Part shown: positions 1-11,868 of the stretch, in pieces
Position numbering within the stretch: the stretch's first letter is position 1
Layout of the letters: each line of letters starts with the position of its first letter
From: Pelecanus crispus
Taxonomy: Eukaryota; Chordata; Aves; Pelecaniformes; Pelecanidae
NCBI RefSeq assembly: GCF_030463565.1
Contig: NC_134643.1
Coordinates: 127,206,309 to 127,270,308, forward strand
Length of the DNA: 64,000 nucleotides
Direction: 5' to 3'
Notes under the pieces: generated by a model
Seen by the model: the letters and a program-made list of their open reading frames with translations, nothing else
Told to the model about the DNA's origin: nothing
The model's database searches: none
Program-made: the position numbers and the translations under genes

Positions 1-920
1 CTGCATCTGCTAATATAATGGCTACATTTCATCCCCTGCAGATTTTGCTTTCAGAAGTGGGAATGCAGATACATAAAGTCCTGAACTCCTGGAGGCCTGT
101 TCATTTCTGACTGGTGGCAGCTGTTAAGTGCCCAAACACATCAGATTATCAATACCTTTCTTCTGCAATATTTTCAAACCCAGCAGATTAACTGGGTGGT
201 AGTGCTAAACTGTCTGCATCCCCCCTTCCTACCTCTGAGTAGCTGTTGTCTCAAAAGACCAGCCTGCCTTTGCATTTCAGCTATTGGGATTCACAGTCAC
301 AGTTTACGGGAGTGGATCGTCACAAGCCTGCTGCAATTTTTTAGGGTTATAATGGGAGATCTTTTGTTGAAAAACAAATCCGAGTTAAGATAGAGGAGTT
401 ATCTCATGAGAAGTCATCAAGAAAGAAGATATTGACATGTATCTAGAATAAATATTTCTTTAAGCATCTCTTATTTTCTGCTGTCATTTTCTATACAGCT
501 AGGGCCTCAACCATTTCTGTACAGCTAGGGCCTTTGGAGTCAGTGGAAAAACTCACACTGATTTCACTGAGCGTTAGAACATATCCCAGCTGAATTAGAA
601 AAATGGCAATACTTTTTGACGAGAAGGAAGTGCTATGATATGCATGAATCACAATTACTAAGGAGAGCTGGTGTGATTCAAAGCCCTGCACAAAACCTGT
701 GAAGTCAACAGCAATCTGTCTACTTCAGGAAGCTTTCAGAACCTCTCTGTCTCCCCTCTTGCACTGTCTTTAATCATGCAATCTTTGAACATCTTTCTTT
801 CATCTTAACAAGAGGGCTCTGCAATTATTCGATGCTTGCAAGGAGGAAATTCACTTTGCAATGTATCATACAGTAAAGTGACATTTACTAAGCCAATAAC
901 CTGTCTGTTCCTGGCTGCAG
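1..920 (+). other. PDE9A intron, 3' part
   Basis: No coding exon was recognised. It ends with a polypyrimidine-bearing acceptor (CTGGCTGCAG). A short near-duplicate of about 22 bp occurs at 485-507 and 512-533. The exon encoding the segment just before MLSCLEH must lie upstream of the window. Confidence 0.7.
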
Positions 921-1007
921 ATGCTGAGTTGTTTGGAACATATGTACCATGACCTTGGGTTGGTAAAAGACTTCAACATCAATCCTATCACGTTAAAGAG
1001 GTGGTTG
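921..1007 (+). CDS. PDE9A: PDE9A coding exon (start of catalytic region)
   Basis: 87 nt, 29 codons, beginning [15 protein letters not shown] and ending in KRWL. The acceptor is CTGGCTGCAG and the donor is GTAAGT. It is phase 0 on both sides. The ATG at its first position is an internal methionine, not the start of the protein, because the family has upstream exons in this frame. Confidence 0.95.
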
Positions 1008-4000
1008 GTAAGTATTTCAAGTTCCTGATATTTGCAATTTTTCAAATTCAAAAATCAATAAACAAAACATTTAGTCATGGAATTAACTTGACTCACATGA
1101 GTAATCCCACTGAAAGCAGTCAATCTATACAAATTCCTAAAATATAAGTACTTCAGCAAATGTTTGCATTCTTGAGGTAACACGACTTTTTTTAAACTGT
1201 TTTACATTTGTTTGCTGAGCTTTCTATTCCTGAAAGCAGTTAATTTCTGGTGAATGCTCTTGGTACCTACTGTAAATGGAGACAAGATGAGTGTCTTCAG
1301 TTATGGCCAAAAAAAGCCAGTATGTGCAATAATCATTAGATGTCCTAAATCACAGGGAGTAAAAGAGCAAGGCAGGAAGGAAAAGAAATTGCTGAGAAGT
1401 TAAATAACTTTCTTTGCCTTGGTCTTTAATGTTGAGAATGTTGCAGAGATGCAAGACACGATAAAGATGAGATCATACCAAAACTGAGATGTCTAAAGAA
1501 GAAACACTGGAGTATTTAAAAGTCAGTAAGTTATGAGGTCCAAAGGAGAGCATAAGAAAGAATTTGCTGAAAAGCTGAAGAATATATTGGCTTTCTCAGA
1601 AAAACCCATCATGTTCCTAGAGGACCATAGAACAATAAATACTAGAACAGTAAATATTTTACCCATTGTTTAAAAAGGATCTAGGGATACCCTGAAGAAT
1701 TATGGTTAGAAAAACTTACATCTCTACCTGACAAATTGATTGAAATGATAATTAAAAACATCATGATGTGAAGTTCATTATACAGATGTTTCATATGATT
1801 CCTGTAGCGAAGAATTATATCTCACTAATCTCTTCTAATTACCTGAAGAGTATGGACAGAATAAAAGGAACTGTTTTACATGATTGATGTAGACTCCTAG
1901 AAAGGCCTAAACAAATTCCACAAATTCAGAAGGTGGCTAGAAAACACAAAGAAAAATACTGCATTCATCATATCGTGAAGTACAGCAAGAGCAAAAAGCA
2001 CCTGGGCACCAGCATAGGCAGGGCAGTGACTGTCACTGCTCAGTGTGCTGCTGCCGGCTGAAGCTAACAAGGCATTCAGTTGATCGGAGACTGGAATAAA
2101 GGATAAAATGGACCATTGTTACCATGTCTCCATAGAAGGCATAAGGCTTACCTGGAATTATGCCTGGGACTGGTTAAGCCTTTTTAGAAAAATGGTATGA
2201 CTACATTAAAGGAGATATAAAAAATGATCAAGACCTAGGAAATCCCTCCCCAAAGAAGGCAGATGAAAAGCTCAGTATTGTTGACCTTAGAAAGCAGCTG
2301 AACAGAAGGGATGGGATGACACCCAATACCATCAAGGCTAGCACAGAGTAGATAAAACAGAAAATTTCCTCCTCCTGTCTCACAGCCTGAAAACATGGGA
2401 AACAAGGTAATATGTCAACACACATCAACATGCCACCCACATATGCAGGCAGGTTCCTGTTAGCTTGTATCTCCAAGTAATTTGTTACCGCTAGCATTTA
2501 AGACAGCCTCGTTCTGAACGACAAGGGGAGTTTATTAGGTATTTTCTACAAAGGTAAGACAGGGTGAGATTTCCTTTCTTAAATGCTAGCTTTGCAGAAA
2601 GCCAGCCCCAAGGACTCTACTTCAAACTATGATACCTCCCCAGGCACAGTACGGGCACCAGTTTGAACTTAAGTGGGTGAGAAAAAGCCACCTCATGCAT
2701 ATGCTTGCTTTCTTGCTCCCACATCCACTGGCTACAGAAATGTTCCAGAAAGGGGAGGAAAGGATGACTAATATAGTCACTCCAGCCCTTCAGTGCTCTG
2801 AGTCAGGAGTCCCCTGGGATGCTCTGGGTTCCACTGCTGGATGTATACATTACATTGTACAGTGCCTGGGCATGACCATGGTGTCCATGCAGAGGCTGTG
2901 AGATACTGCCCACTGCCTGTGATCCTGGCTGTCAGCCATATTGTGCCATTAGTTATTCATTTTAAAATAATGTAATATATTTCTAAAGTCCTTGCTGCAG
3001 AATAATATGAACAGCTTTTGCAATGAGGCCCCCAAATATTGAATAAGCATTGAAAACCCACGGTTCTCTTGACCTCATCCAGAGCTTTGGGGCTTCCTAG
3101 AAGTCAGGTCCCAGGTTGAAGGGTTTGATCCTGATGGGTCTTGAGGAATCATGAAGTAAACTCACTATTTAGCTGGAGAAGGGGACACAAATTCCATCCA
3201 TGTCACTAATTCAGGCTCAGTAATTGAAGCATGTGCAAAAGGGCTCTCTAGGGTCCAGGTTACGGCAGATTCAGCAGAAGGGGTCCAGCAGTGCTGCTGA
3301 TGCTTGGCCATTTTGTGCAGGACAGGATTCCAAAGGCTATCCAGTGCATTGGAAGAATGACCGTGGTATGTGTTAACCCAGCTGTGCCAGCTTCACTCAG
3401 TTTGCCCAGCTGACAGTAGCGAGGACACATGGAAAGATAAGCTTTAGCTTGCATTTGTAATGAGGGCACGTAGCCAGGATCTGTAGAAAGTTAAGACACA
3501 AAAATCAGTCCCATGTGTCTATATGGCTAAATCTCTCCCATGCTGCCTGGCATAGGAAATCCACACAGGTATGCTAGTGCATGTGCATTCACATCTTCAC
3601 TTTGCCAAGCAACACATCCCAAAGTGCCACCTCTGAGCATTTGCAAATGAAATAACAGCTACATTTCAGCCTTGAAGATTTCAAAGCTGCAATTTGCATT
3701 CAGTGAGAGAGGGGAACAGGGATGTACTTTGAGTTCTTGACACACCCCAAAGTCACCGTTTAACCACCGCACAGTTTGAAATACAAATTCAGGATGAGAG
3801 CAGAGAGTCCTATCTCAAGACTGAGATGCACTTGCAGCTGTGCTGGGATGTTTACCCATTGCTAGCTGGTAAGAGAGAAAAATTGCTGCGAGCTTTACCT
3901 GCTGACAAATTCTTGAAAGGCAGTAATCCCTCACCCTCCCCCAGGAAGGCAGAGCGCCTCAGAGGGCCTTGTGCTGTCACTCTGTCCTAGCAGAAAATAA

Positions 4001-7000
4001 TACCGGGCTCCATAGGACTCCTGTAGGGGTATACAGTGCTTCCAGGGAGGCTGGGAAGCGTGTGTAATCATGTTTTTATAAAGAAAGAGCTCTCCTGCCT
4101 CTTACAGCTTCATTCCCTCTCTCTGCAGCTGTGTATTCATGACAATTACAGAAACAACCCCTTTCATAATTTCCGGCACTGCTTCTGCGTGACCCAGATG
4201 ATGTACAGCATGATCTCCCTCTGCAGCCTCCAGGTATGCCCCCCACCTCAATAGTATCACTCCATTTCCATCATGGGACACATGTTTGTCCACTGAGCAC
4301 CACGACACCTGTGCCACTTTTCTTGCAAACCAGGCCACCAGCTTGCTAGCAAGTGATGAGCCAAAGCAGTAGCTTCACTTCTTCAGTCCCTGGGGAGAGG
4401 AGGAGAGGTGTTGCATTTCCACCTCTGGCTGCCCGCTCAGCCATCCCATGCTGGGTCCCAAGCACCTACACAGCTTTGTGAGGCTGCTGGGAGCTATCTT
4501 CACCTCCTGGATATCCCACATTTGTACACTGAAGATCTTTTGACACTCCAATAGCATGAAACATCTTATGAGTTAGATCCAAAAACCTACTGAATTATGG
4601 TCTGCAGATATGGTCTTCATCTGTGACACAAAATGTTGCCACAGAAGGTTTTCTCCAAATGTGTGCTTGCATCTGGGTGCAAATAATGCCTTGCATGTAC
4701 TGTATGCAAGATTCACATTTGACCTGTACTTTGCCCAAAACTATAGGCATCATTTATTTTCATTGACTGGATAACATGTGTCTATATATTCATTTAATTT
4801 CTGTACGAACAAGATTTTATTCAGTTAAAAACTCTCTTTCTTCTCCATAGTTAAACATCTCAGTTACTGACCTAAGTCTATTTTCTTGCCAATAAGAGTA
4901 TGAAGAAAGACTTGCTTTAATGAAAGTTCATCCTATTCAGAAGCTGTGGGAATGCAACACAATTTTTCTCACTCTTTCATAGCTTTAGTTAATGCAGAAT
5001 GCAATGGCAACTAAGCTACCTTCCAGCCCTCCCTTAACTAATCCGGATGCTCAAATGACTTGTAAGAGGCTGTACTAGTATCTCAGTGCTTTTATATGAT
5101 CTCTGCAGTAATAGCAAGTTTCAAGCAAATTGCCTCCTCTGAGTTGCTGTTATTTAATGCAACAAAGGCAAATCTGAGTCATTTTTACTGGAAGGGAAGG
5201 CAGAATTCTCTTTCTTGACTGAAGAAAATTGATCTATGGAAAAATACTTCATTTTGCTCAGATTTGCGTTTCTCTAAAAAGCAAATGTGGGTGGTTTTTT
5301 CACTTCTTTTCATTTCTGGGGATAGGGGAAGTAGAAATCATAATACTACATTAATGTTTTGTATTTTACAGGAGAAATTTTCCCAAATTGACATCTTGAT
5401 TCTCATGACTGCCGCAGTATGCCATGACTTGGACCATCCAGGCTATAACAATACGTAAGTCTGTCTCTCGCTTTCTCTTCCCTTAAAATTTATTGGGAAA
5501 GTAATGCCACCTGGCATTTTTGGTAGATCAGGTTTTCCTTCTCACAGCTTGAGCTGGCCACAACCTTCCCCCAAGGCCCTGCTGTTCACTCACATATGGG
5601 CCAAGGCAGAGCTTCATGCAGAAAACTCAGGTCTGGGTTGGGGTTGCCAGCTGTCCTTGGCTCTGTAAGGAAAATATTTTTTCAGATTTCTATTCCAACA
5701 CTTTCCCCCACTCCTGAGAAAACACGGTAAAATGTTTTACAGCTGAGAGAGAGGCCATAAATTATTATAGCTCCATTGAATGAAATGGAATAATTACACT
5801 AAAATGCAAAGGGTGATTTAAGTTACATATTATTTCATAATTATAAATCATCAAGTGCATATTATTTTATTTATTATCATGTGAGGAAATGAGAATGGTT
5901 GACCCATGGACACTTTTTTGTGCATGTGCATGTGTATGAAAAAGAGAGCAAGAGATACAAATCTATTTGTAGCCATTGATAAATAAGGGCAGAACCCAAT
6001 CCTGACAGGGATCAGTGAGACTCTCTCCACTGACATTAGTGGGGTTCAATGAAGCCCAGACAGTTCCTTCTGTGTTTGTTCAATGTCATTTTATGCTACA
6101 GAGATTTGGTAAAATTTAAAAAACACCCTACAGGGGAATAGTGCCTGAGATGATACTAAAGTAGTAGCTATCTTCTCTAAAAATCTGATTTAGTATTAAC
6201 AATCAAAAATCAAACTGGAGCTAATTGAATAAGTATTGAAAAGAATGTAAATAAAAGTAAGCAGCATGGTTTAGAGCAGCTGGTGTGTGTCTGCAGGAGT
6301 TCTCATTGTTTTTCTTCACATCAGCTATCAGATAAATGCACGAACTGAGCTTGCGGTACGCTACAATGACATCTCCCCACTGGAGAACCACCACTGTGCT
6401 GTGGCTTTCCAGATCATTTCCCAGCCAGAATACAACATTTTCTCCAACGTCGACCAGGACCAATTCAAACAGATAAGACAGGTATGAATGCTGCTCCCAT
6501 CTGTGTCGTACAAACTGTTCCTGAAGATGTAAGCATGTACAGACTTCCCTGCTGTACAATGCGCGTGAATCATTCTCCCTAGAGGGTAGCACTGAAAAAG
6601 CCCCTCACACTGGAAGGATCCAAGAGGGACTCTTGGAAAACTTCCACAGCAGCACTCCCTGGAATGTCTTGCTGAGAAATAATGAGTACATCCTGACTAT
6701 TAAAGCCTACGACATTTTGGGGGTAGATATTTATATTATTGAAGGAGCCAATTAGCTCTGACTGGGAAAGGATTAAGCTCTCATGGTAGAAGTTTATGCT
6801 TTAAGAGAACACTGTATTAATTTTAAGAGGGCCCTCAAAATGGGAAAAGATTTTCAACAGCAGAGCACTTGTACTGTTGGAAGAGGCTCTGGTGGAGTGG
6901 GAGTCATCACAGTTCTCTCTGAGACAGTGAACAATGCTACTATTCCCATTAGAGCACTAAGGGCCAAAATTTGGTCTTAGTTTCCACCTTACACACCAAA

Positions 7001-10000
7001 TAAAAAAGCAGACCAATGTAAGGGCTCAGATACTGCTCTGGTTGGAGTTACTGATTCGGCCAGTGCATGGGAAGCAGGCATGGGCCCAAAATGTATAGAT
7101 CTGTATGAAAACCCACAACTTTAAATTAACCATGTTTTCCCATCATAAACTCTGCCTAGCAGGAGGATACAGAGCTCCTAACACATTGGCTGCATCTGGG
7201 TATTTCAAAGCCCTTAATCCAAGGAGGATGAGCACAGAGGACATCCGCATCTACTGACCTTTGTCTTTTCCTAGGGCCACTAAAAGTCAGCAGCAAAACC
7301 TATAGTGCTTTCCAAGGAGCCAAAAGTGGATATTGGCAAACAGAGTGTGGCTTTTAACATCCTGTTGTACATTTTATTTTTTCACAATTAGTCAATCAGA
7401 AAGGAAAAACCTCAGTGCCTCTGGAATATCACACCAGTGTTACAGATCGATCCAACCATGATCTTCATATAGCATGAACTCTTTATAAGCCTCTTCCAGT
7501 TTGGTTGGCAGTTTCAAGTCAGAAACTTCCCCTTTCGGTGTTAACAATGTAATGCATCTGAGGCTTTTTTTGCATAAGACAGACACCACTTTGCTCTGCA
7601 AGAGTAGACTTTGTTAAGGATGTCAAGTTAATACGTGAACATGTTTTCTTTGCTAGGGGATAATTACGTTAATCCTGGCTACAGACATGGCGAGACATGC
7701 AGAAATACTGGACTCTTTCAAGGAAAAAATGGAAAATTTTGATTACTCAAATGAAGAACACATGACCTGTGTAAGGAGGTTTTGTAGATTATTATTTTTC
7801 TGTGCATAGTGTGAAAGCTTGCAGATTAATATTTGTTTGTTTAAAAACCAAGATTTAATATACTTTATCAAAAACAAACCCTTCCTACATCCTCTGCCCC
7901 ACCAGAAAGAATTAAAGTTTGGAAGTGCTCTATACAAAATAGATTATTCCAGCTTTAGAAATCCTGGAGTCCCATCAAGAAAAAAAAAATATTTACTCTG
8001 TCAGGATACAAATTCTTATTGTCCATTACTGTGGGGCAAAAAGTTATCCACAAGAGTACAAACTCTAGTCTCCTCTACATCCTCTGACGCCCAGGAAAGC
8101 CTCTCCCCAGCTGCCTCTGAGTGCTCCACAAACAACTTCATGGTCATTTGTGGCTGAATCTCTTCATGCAGCAGATAAAGGCACATCCCACTGTGGCACA
8201 TCCCAGTGCTACAGACAGGGAAACCGAGGCAGAGAGAGGATAAGTGATTTATGCAGGGTAACTGAGAGAGTGGAAAAAAATCCAGATCATTTAAGTCCTC
8301 TGATTTAATCCTAAAACTGTTCTTTCTGTTTGAAAACATTGTCTTCCACTGCGTTGTAAAGACACAGGTTCTGGATGGGGGGAAAAGGGCTGGCAATAAG
8401 ACTGCAGTATTAAAGTATTATCCTCTTTCAGCTGAAGATGGTACTGATAAAATGCTGTGATATCTCCAATGAAGTCCGCCCGATGGAAGTGGCAGAGCCC
8501 TGGGTAGATTGCTTACTAGAGGAATATTTCATGCAGGTAAGAATGAGGGAGAGATGCCATTGCACAAATTGCTGCTTTTCCTGAATCCCACCTCAGCTAC
8601 AGGTGCTCTGCTGTCTGACAGCCCAGTCTAGCTCTAGGATGGAAAGGCTTCTTTTACAGAAAGCGGGAGAAGGGTGTCAGCAAGAAAGGCTGTTCAGAAA
8701 GCAAGCGAATGCAATTGACTGTAATTTGCAGATGAAAGACAATAGCAACCTAGAAGTCCTAATGCTAGCAGACTGAAGCTTGTTCTCTGTAAAGTGGCTG
8801 CTGTACAAGTTAGTTTGGCATATAAATGTTTTTTGAGCCAAAGGGGCAAGAGCCGTAGCAAGAGAAAGCTGTCAAGTAAATGATATCAAATATCACACAG
8901 GAACTAGTTTAGATAATTTTCACTGTGTGTGAACATTTGACTAAAGGGAAAGCAGATGCTTGCTGAGGTGTGCAAAGTCAGACTTTGTGCTCCCCAGACC
9001 ATTGCTCCTCACTGGATTCCCAGCTGGACACAGTTTCTGGTTGCTTAAAAAAATTACAGTATCTGTGTGCCTTGCTGTTTTGGCCACCAGCAAAAGCATT
9101 ATGTGCCGAAAGACCCAATAATTGAGAGAGAAAGTCTGCTACAGGATATCTTTTTTGCATGCGCAGTCTGCGACCTCCTTGCACATGAACCCACATAGAA
9201 ACAGTGAGTTATGTGGCCAAGTAGGTAGCTTGGTAAACTCATTGTAGTCGATGGAACTGTCCTCCATTGACCCAGCTAGCCAGAACTAGTTTTAATCCTT
9301 AGTAAAGAAGGATATGTAATTTCTGGTTGAATACCTGAAAATAATCTCTCTCTGGAGTATGATGAGGAAATCAAAGACCTATTCCTTCTCCTCCAGAGCA
9401 GCAAAAGCCATTACCATCTTTCTGAATGCTCAGAAATATTTTACCTCACAAGTCCCATGGGTTTGCAAAGGGAACCAGGTGGCCTCATTGTCCTGTAAGC
9501 CTGGAGGTGAACACTCTCATGCCAGTACTGTGCAGATGTAACTGAACAGAGTTCTCTTTATTCAGATGCTTGCTCTCAACAAAGCAGGGTACATTGGCCC
9601 GAGGGAAGCATATTGCTATTCTGTGCTATCTTCAGACACCACTGAGATCTGTATCTGAAGGCTACTGCTCTTTAGGTAGTGATCTGCTTGGTACGTTACT
9701 GTCCTCACAGGCTTCTAAGCCAAGATTAATATTTGTTAACTCTGGATTTGTTCCAGAGTGACCGAGAAAAATCTGAGGGGCTTCCAGTGGCACCGTTCAT
9801 GGATCGTGACAAAGTGACCAAGCCGACAGCACAGATCGGCTTCCTGAAGTTTGTTCTCATCCCCATGTTCGAAACAGTGACAAAGGTAAGTCGCCCAAGG
9901 TCAGAAGCAGAAGTGGAGGCATGCAGAGCTTCATCGTTTGCTCTGACAGGTGTTTAGTTAGCCAGTGAAATGGGTATGTACAGTTCACACCCTGTCTTTC

Positions 10001-11868
10001 ACCCCTTTTCTAGCATGTACAAATTAATGAATACAAAAGGAAATGTTCGTATTCTCTCCCTTGTTTTCACCTAGCTGTTCCCAGAAGTGGAGGAGGTGAT
10101 GCTCCAGCCCCTTTGGGAATCCAGGGACCGCTATGAGGAATTAAAACAGATAGATGATGCTATGAAAGAGGTAAGCTCTAAATATCTCTTTGGTAAAGCA
10201 AATGTTATGACTAAGTCAAACATTATAATTTAATAGCAGCTTAATTCCAAAACAGTAGGAATGCCTACGGCATAATCATAATAATGAGAAACACATTCGT
10301 TATACCTGGCTGGAGAAAGGCACGTACCATGAGCAGTAAGTGGGCACAAAGGTGTGCCCTTGCAGAGTAGACCAGATACCACACTAGCACGGCCGTGGGA
10401 AGGGAGCTGCTCGCAAGAGAGGGACCTCGAGACAAAACCCAGAGATAACCACGTGAGGGGAGTGTGTTAGCAAACACCTCTGCCTGGAGGGAGCTGCCTT
10501 CCCCTGAGTTAGCCTGGGCTAGATTGCAGCAAAACATCCTGGGGTTGGGTAGTTCAAGGCACTGCACCACCAACATATAAGTTTATTTTCTGGGAAGAAA
10601 CTTCCACTCACATATCTATCATCAGGGATGTGCTTGAAATTTTATGAGATTTACCCTCTAATACACAGCACCCAGTAGGATTAAACATACAACCAGTGAA
10701 GCCATTTTATGGCCCAGGCTGAGTGGGGACCTCCATTTACAGAGTGTCTCTCATTTTGACATGTAAGGCTTAGAGGAGGCAGGATATACATGTAACCACG
10801 TTTGCTGTCTCCAGCCACATCTGCGTTGCCTCAGGAGCCTGACAGGGCAGAGACCAGGGCCAGGCCCCGGCAATGCAGCAGCCAGCGTGCTGGTCCGGCT
10901 CCCGCAGCGCCCTGCAGCCTGCGGCACTGGGCCTGCACACCTTCCTTGCACGCCTCTTTGAGTGCTTCTTTTCCCTGCCAAGGCAGATGTCAAAACCAAC
11001 GCAAATGGCATCATGGTGTAGGGGGTTTCTGACATGAAGAAATTTATCATGTAGACAGGATACTATCAGTCACTCTGTCACTAAGATAAATCAGGAAGTG
11101 CCCTGGAGCTCTAGTTGTGCTGATATTGTTTGATATGTGGGAAATGAAGGTTCATTCACTTTATCATCCTTGGCCAGATGAGGGGAATAGTAGCTTTCTG
11201 GTGTAGCTCCCACCTCTTCCTAAATGCTTTGGAGGAAAAGCCCCTCAGCGGCACAAATACTAAGGCAGGTTAATCAAAGAGCACATGCTTTGACGGCACT
11301 AAGTTATAAAGGATAAGAAAGTCTTTTAGACGTTCTTCAGTTTAGAGTGCAGCATTTCTCAAAGGAGGGAAGAGGAACTCAAATGTGACTGCCAGACTTT
11401 CTAAGTCCTATTCATTTTTCAAGTTGAGCTGAGATTTTACTTCTGGTTTACAGAAGCTGTCAAAACAGAAATTTTATACAAACTGATGGAGCTTTAATCA
11501 TGGTGTATTGGCACAAGAGGTCTTAGGAAAATAGGAGCTGCCTGAATTCAGAAATATCCTGAAACAAGAGGAGTTAGTTAATAATCCTAGAGCCTAGCAT
11601 GACAGATGACGAGAAACACCAAGCGCTGTTTACTCAGGACATACATCCAGAGCTGTTTGCATTAAACGGTGCCTGTGACATACCATGCTGCTGCCTGTTA
11701 TTTCCCAAGAAAAGTCACACATGCCTTGTAGAGAGATGAGCGTTCAACTCATAGCAGCAGTGGAAATCAGCACTGTGTGAGTCAGCGGTATTAATCCTGC
11801 TTTGCTCTTCATTTCAGTTGCAGAAGAAGAAAACTGAAAGCTTGACCACTGGCAGTACCGAAAAGTGA
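921..11868 (+). CDS. PDE9A: PDE9A, cGMP-specific phosphodiesterase 9A, 3' nine coding exons (5' partial)
   Basis: PDE9A hydrolyses cGMP to GMP with high affinity. Nine exons (921-1007, 4129-4233, 5372-5454, 6325-6481, 7657-7770, 8432-8536, 9757-9885, 10075-10170, 11818-11868) join in frame to 308 residues plus a TGA stop, and every intron has GT/AG ends. The translation matches the vertebrate PDE9A catalytic domain as I know it. The metal-binding pattern is NPFHNFRH (catalytic and first metal histidines, exon 4129-4233), then the class I PDE signature [10 protein letters not shown] (5372-5454), the third metal aspartate in [10 protein letters not shown] (8432-8536), and the invariant nucleotide-selecting glutamine with its clamp phenylalanine in TAQIGF (9757-9885). 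All expected metal and catalytic residues are present, so the enzyme should be active. The N-terminal regulatory exons lie upstream of the window. The C-terminus stops soon after the LQKKK segment and is shorter than my recollection of the human protein. Confidence 0.97.
1085..1130 (+). repeat. Possible remnant of an ancient amniote LINE tail
   Basis: The phrase reading ACTCACATGAGTAATCCCAC followed by a purine-rich stretch resembles the 3' end motif of old CR1/L3-type elements shared by amniotes. It is short and diverged, so the call rests on wording alone. Confidence 0.4.
1360..1985 (+). repeat. Degenerate LINE (CR1/L3-like) reverse-transcriptase fragment
   Basis: In broken frames on the + strand it reads like a LINE ORF2. 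Near 1398 a KLNNF-like stretch is followed by a shifted ASVF-like stretch. Near 1660-1700 there is PLFKKG-like then DPENY-like coding. Near 1720-1745 comes a PDKLIE-like segment, and near 1815-1835 an LTNL-like segment. This is the usual order in CR1/L3 elements upstream of the catalytic YxDD box, which is not seen. Many stops and frame changes make it an old insertion. Confidence 0.55.
1986..4128 (+). other. PDE9A intron, remainder without recognised features
   Basis: No exon, RNA gene or clear repeat was recognised. The frames here lack splice support and protein-like composition. Confidence 0.5.
4129..4233 (+). CDS. PDE9A: PDE9A coding exon (catalytic histidines)
   Basis: 105 nt, 35 codons, phase 0 on both sides, with acceptor CTCTCTGCAG and donor GTATGC. 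It encodes [14 protein letters not shown], which carries the general-acid histidine and the first metal-binding histidine, and ends with [10 protein letters not shown]. Confidence 0.96.
4234..6324 (+). other. Two PDE9A introns flanking exon 5372-5454
   Basis: No additional exons were found in 4234-5371 or 5455-6324. Around 5995-6055, read on the minus strand, there is wording like an ancient CR1/L3 LINE tail (CACTGATCCC and nearby). The rest is AT-rich unique-looking sequence. Confidence 0.5.
5372..5454 (+). CDS. PDE9A: PDE9A coding exon (HD metal-binding signature)
   Basis: 83 nt ending in phase 2, with acceptor TATTTTACAG and donor GTAAGT. It encodes [19 protein letters not shown] followed by LDHPGYNN. 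This is the class I phosphodiesterase signature HDxDHxG with the His-Asp pair that binds the two active-site metals. The split Thr codon is completed by the next exon. Confidence 0.96.
6325..6481 (+). CDS. PDE9A: PDE9A coding exon
   Basis: 157 nt, entered one base short of a codon boundary and left in phase 0. The acceptor is CTTCACATCAG and the donor is GTATGA. It begins [15 protein letters not shown] and includes the conserved [12 protein letters not shown] helix that shapes the pocket. It ends FKQIRQ. Confidence 0.96.
7657..7770 (+). CDS. PDE9A: PDE9A coding exon
   Basis: 114 nt, 38 codons, phase 0, with acceptor TCTTTGCTAG and donor GTAAGG. It encodes [19 protein letters not shown], the conserved ATDMARH helix, and ends NEEHMTC. 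The Cys at the exon end replaces a Leu that I recall in the human protein. Confidence 0.95.
8432..8536 (+). CDS. PDE9A: PDE9A coding exon (third metal aspartate)
   Basis: 105 nt, 35 codons, phase 0, with acceptor CCTCTTTCAG and donor GTAAGA. The segment [12 protein letters not shown] carries the conserved metal-coordinating aspartate. It continues [17 protein letters not shown], a family-typical helix at the mouth of the pocket. Confidence 0.96.
9757..9885 (+). CDS. PDE9A: PDE9A coding exon (substrate-binding Gln and Phe)
   Basis: 129 nt, 43 codons, phase 0, with acceptor TTTGTTCCAG and donor GTAAGT. It encodes [19 protein letters not shown] and then [16 protein letters not shown]. The glutamine in AQIGF is the invariant purine-selecting residue of phosphodiesterases, and the phenylalanine three residues later is the stacking clamp. 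Confidence 0.96.
10075..10170 (+). CDS. PDE9A: PDE9A coding exon
   Basis: 96 nt, 32 codons, phase 0, with acceptor TTTTCACCTAG and donor GTAAGC. It encodes [20 protein letters not shown] and the last catalytic-domain helix up to DDAMKE. Confidence 0.95.
10171..11817 (+). other. Last PDE9A intron
   Basis: No exon was identified. A locally GC-rich patch at about 10800-10990 has overlapping frames on both strands and no splice or homology support, so it is treated as non-coding. Confidence 0.5.
11818..11868 (+). CDS. PDE9A: PDE9A terminal coding exon and stop
   Basis: 51 nt: [16 protein letters not shown] followed by TGA at 11866-11868. The acceptor is CTTCATTTCAG. The remembered human protein continues beyond the matching Thr-Glu-Lys with a basic/polar tail, so this bird version lacks roughly 15-20 terminal residues. 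No alternative downstream exon could be identified by eye. Confidence 0.9.
   Translation: MQKKKTESLTTGSTEK

Larger units (their letters stand above)
6482..9756 (+). other. PDE9A introns between 6482 and 9756
   Basis: The three intron stretches 6482-7656, 7771-8431 and 8537-9756 contain no recognised gene, RNA or young transposon. Frames in them are consistent with chance. Confidence 0.5.

Noticed and set aside
10751-11050. GC-rich frames on both strands in the last PDE9A intron
   Set aside because: No phase-compatible splice sites and no family resemblance. The flanking PDE9A exons already join correctly.
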